Assembly (NCBI GenBank): GCA_902766515.1
Contig: CACXEB010000161.1
Location: 1-6,951, forward strand
Origin: an uncultured Eubacteriales bacterium
Lineage (GTDB): Bacteria; Bacillota_A; Clostridia; Christensenellales; Aristaeellaceae
DNA length: 6,951 nucleotides
Direction: 5' to 3'
Shown: in pieces, positions 5,755 to 6,951 of the stretch
Numbering within the stretch: position 1 is the stretch's first letter
Layout: every line of letters starts with the position of its first letter
The notes under the pieces: generated by a model
Told to the model about the DNA's origin: nothing
What the model saw: only the letters and a program-made list of their open reading frames with translations
Databases searched by the model: none
Program-made: the position numbers and the translations under genes

Positions 5755-6951
5755 ATGAAAAAACTGGCTGCTCTCTTACTGGTGCTGGCGCTCATGGTCG
5801 GCACGGCGCTGGCAGACACTGCCATCCTGAACACGGAAGGCGTCTATCCCGTCGTCAACGCGCCGCTGACGCTGGACATGCTGGGCGCCCGCGACGCCTC
5901 CCAGGGTGAGTGGGAAGACCTGAAGTTCTTCAAGAAGTGGCAGGAAATCACCGGTGTGACGCTGAACATCGAAACCGTCCCCGAGGATAACTGGGCGACT
6001 GCCATCAACCTGCGCATGATGGAAGAAGGCGAGCTGCCGGACTTCCTCTACGCCGCCCAGATCACGGCTGCCCAGGAAGTGGACTGGGGCGATGACCAGG
6101 GCATCCTGATGCCGCTGGAAGACCTCATTGCGGAATACATGCCGAACCTGTCCGCCCTGCTGGACGCGAACCCGGTGCTCCGCAGCTCCATCACCACCCC
6201 GGCCGGCCACATCTACTGCCTGCCCTGGATCAACGACATGCCCCGCGACCTGACCAGCGGCAAGTACTGGATCAACAACAGCTGGCTGAAGAAGCTGAAC
6301 ATCCCCGAACCCAAGACCGTCGACGAGCTGTACGCCGCCCTGAAGGCCTTCAAGGAGCAGGACCCGAATGGCAACGGCAAGGCGGATGAAATCCCCTACA
6401 GCGGCAACAAACAGATCAAGGACTTCTACCGCACCCTCGCCTGGTGGGGCAAGAACATCGACAACGACAAGCAGCTGGGCACCACGGACGACGGCCAGGT
6501 CTACTATGGCCCCCTGACGCCCGAATGGAAAGAAATGGTCACCTTCTGGGCCAACGCCTGGAAAGACGGCCTGGTCGATCCCCAGATCTTCGAAATGGAT
6601 TCCGCTGCGCTGAAGGCCAAGGGACAGGCCGAAGGCGACCAGACCTTGGGCATGTTCCAGACGGCCGGCGCTTTCCTGGTCATCCCGGCTGCGCAGAACG
6701 AGGACTACACCATCGTGGGCTGCCTGGTCAAGAATGAGGGCGACACCCCCGTCTGGACCCGTACGACCGGTCTGACCCGCGGCGCCATGGCGATCACCTG
6801 CGAGTGCGAGTATCCCGAAGTGGTCTGCCGGATGGCTGACTGGGTCTATGAGTGGAAAGAATACGAAGGCGGCATCTACAACATGCGCGGCGAAGCCGGC
6901 GTTGACTTCTACTATGTGGATGAAAACGGCGAGCAGACCGAGCAGGCCAAG
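5755..6951 (+). CDS. Extracellular solute-binding protein, C-terminus beyond window
   Basis: The first 399 codons of an extracellular solute-binding protein of the LipO/family-1 type that delivers sugars to the two upstream permeases; no stop occurs before the window edge. Residues 1-20 form a signal peptide (MKK, a leucine/alanine-rich core, then ALA before D21). There is no cysteine at or near the cleavage site, so it lacks a lipobox. Family-like segments include the early FFKKWQEITGVTLNIETVP and PDFLYAA, and the loop D203-P-N-G-N-G-K-A-D-E-I-P, an EF-hand-like acidic loop common in this group that may bind calcium. Aromatic residues, mainly tryptophans, are frequent, as in sugar-binding clefts. 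Most of an expected 500-560 residues is present. The start is fixed by the AAGGAGGT site. The ligand cannot be told from sequence alone. Confidence 0.9.
   Translation, partial: MKKLAALLLVLALMVGTALADTAILNTEGVYPVVNAPLTLDMLGARDASQGEWEDLKFFKKWQEITGVTLNIETVPEDNWATAINLRMMEEGELPDFLYAAQITAAQEVDWGDDQGILMPLEDLIAEYMPNLSALLDANPVLRSSITTPAGHIYCLPWINDMPRDLTSGKYWINNSWLKKLNIPEPKTVDELYAALKAFKEQDPNGNGKADEIPYSGNKQIKDFYRTLAWWGKNIDNDKQLGTTDDGQVYYGPLTPEWKEMVTFWANAWKDGLVDPQIFEMDSAALKAKGQAEGDQTLGMFQTAGAFLVIPAAQNEDYTIVGCLVKNEGDTPVWTRTTGLTRGAMAITCECEYPEVVCRMADWVYEWKEYEGGIYNMRGEAGVDFYYVDENGEQTEQAK

Noticed and set aside
6444..6737. 97-codon + strand frame inside the binding-protein gene
   Set aside because: It is a shadow in another frame of a continuous solute-binding protein; it is rich in arginine and glycine and has no ribosome binding site.
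1..6951. CRISPR arrays, tRNA or rRNA genes, insertion-sequence ends, phage genes
   Set aside because: I looked for regular spaced repeats, cloverleaf-like segments, terminal inverted repeats and transposase or phage motifs on both strands and saw none.

Overview
The window is a GC-rich stretch of bacterial chromosome, most likely from a member of the Bacillota (Clostridia-like, gut or rumen type). The evidence is near-consensus AGGAGG-type ribosome binding sites on every gene, sigma-A type promoters with 17-bp spacers, and an LplB/YtcP-type sugar permease pair with no ATPase gene beside it, an arrangement typical of that phylum. The taxonomic call is an inference; no rRNA or other marker gene is present. 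All confidently identified genes lie on the + strand.

Left edge (1-208): a probable 5' fragment of a divergent minus-strand gene (start codon at 44), then a long perfect hairpin (86-123) abutting an extended -10 promoter (125-153). The promoter drives a two-gene operon. Its first gene (209-2134) is an exported PBP4B/YfeW-type serine hydrolase with a beta-lactamase fold. The second (2161-3309) is the iron-dependent lactaldehyde reductase/1,2-propanediol oxidoreductase FucO. A clean intrinsic terminator (3374-3413) ends this unit.

Middle (3414-3822): about 400 bases without a convincing gene but rich in regulatory structure. It holds four 10-bp-phased TAAAC-type units, a GAACTGAAC direct repeat, a series of A-tracts, a promoter that matches TTGACA-17-TATAAT exactly, and a small AAACGTTT palindrome at the predicted transcription start.

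Right half (3823-6951): a carbohydrate ABC importer operon in the order LplB-type permease, YtcP-type permease, extracellular solute-binding protein. The last gene is cut by the window edge. A stable hairpin with a GCAA tetraloop sits in the gap before the binding-protein gene, directly upstream of a perfect AAGGAGGT Shine-Dalgarno sequence, and may give the binding protein a higher mRNA level than the permeases. The binding protein has an ordinary signal-peptidase-I type leader with no lipobox cysteine, which is unusual for a monoderm importer.

Working model (inference): the right operon imports an oligosaccharide using an ATPase encoded elsewhere. FucO could serve redox balance when deoxy-sugars such as fucose or rhamnose are fermented to 1,2-propanediol. 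The two operons are separated by a terminator and a strong promoter, so a shared function is suggested only by adjacency. I see no clear sign of a wholly new system. The most notable features are the control region, the hairpin and the unlipidated binding protein.
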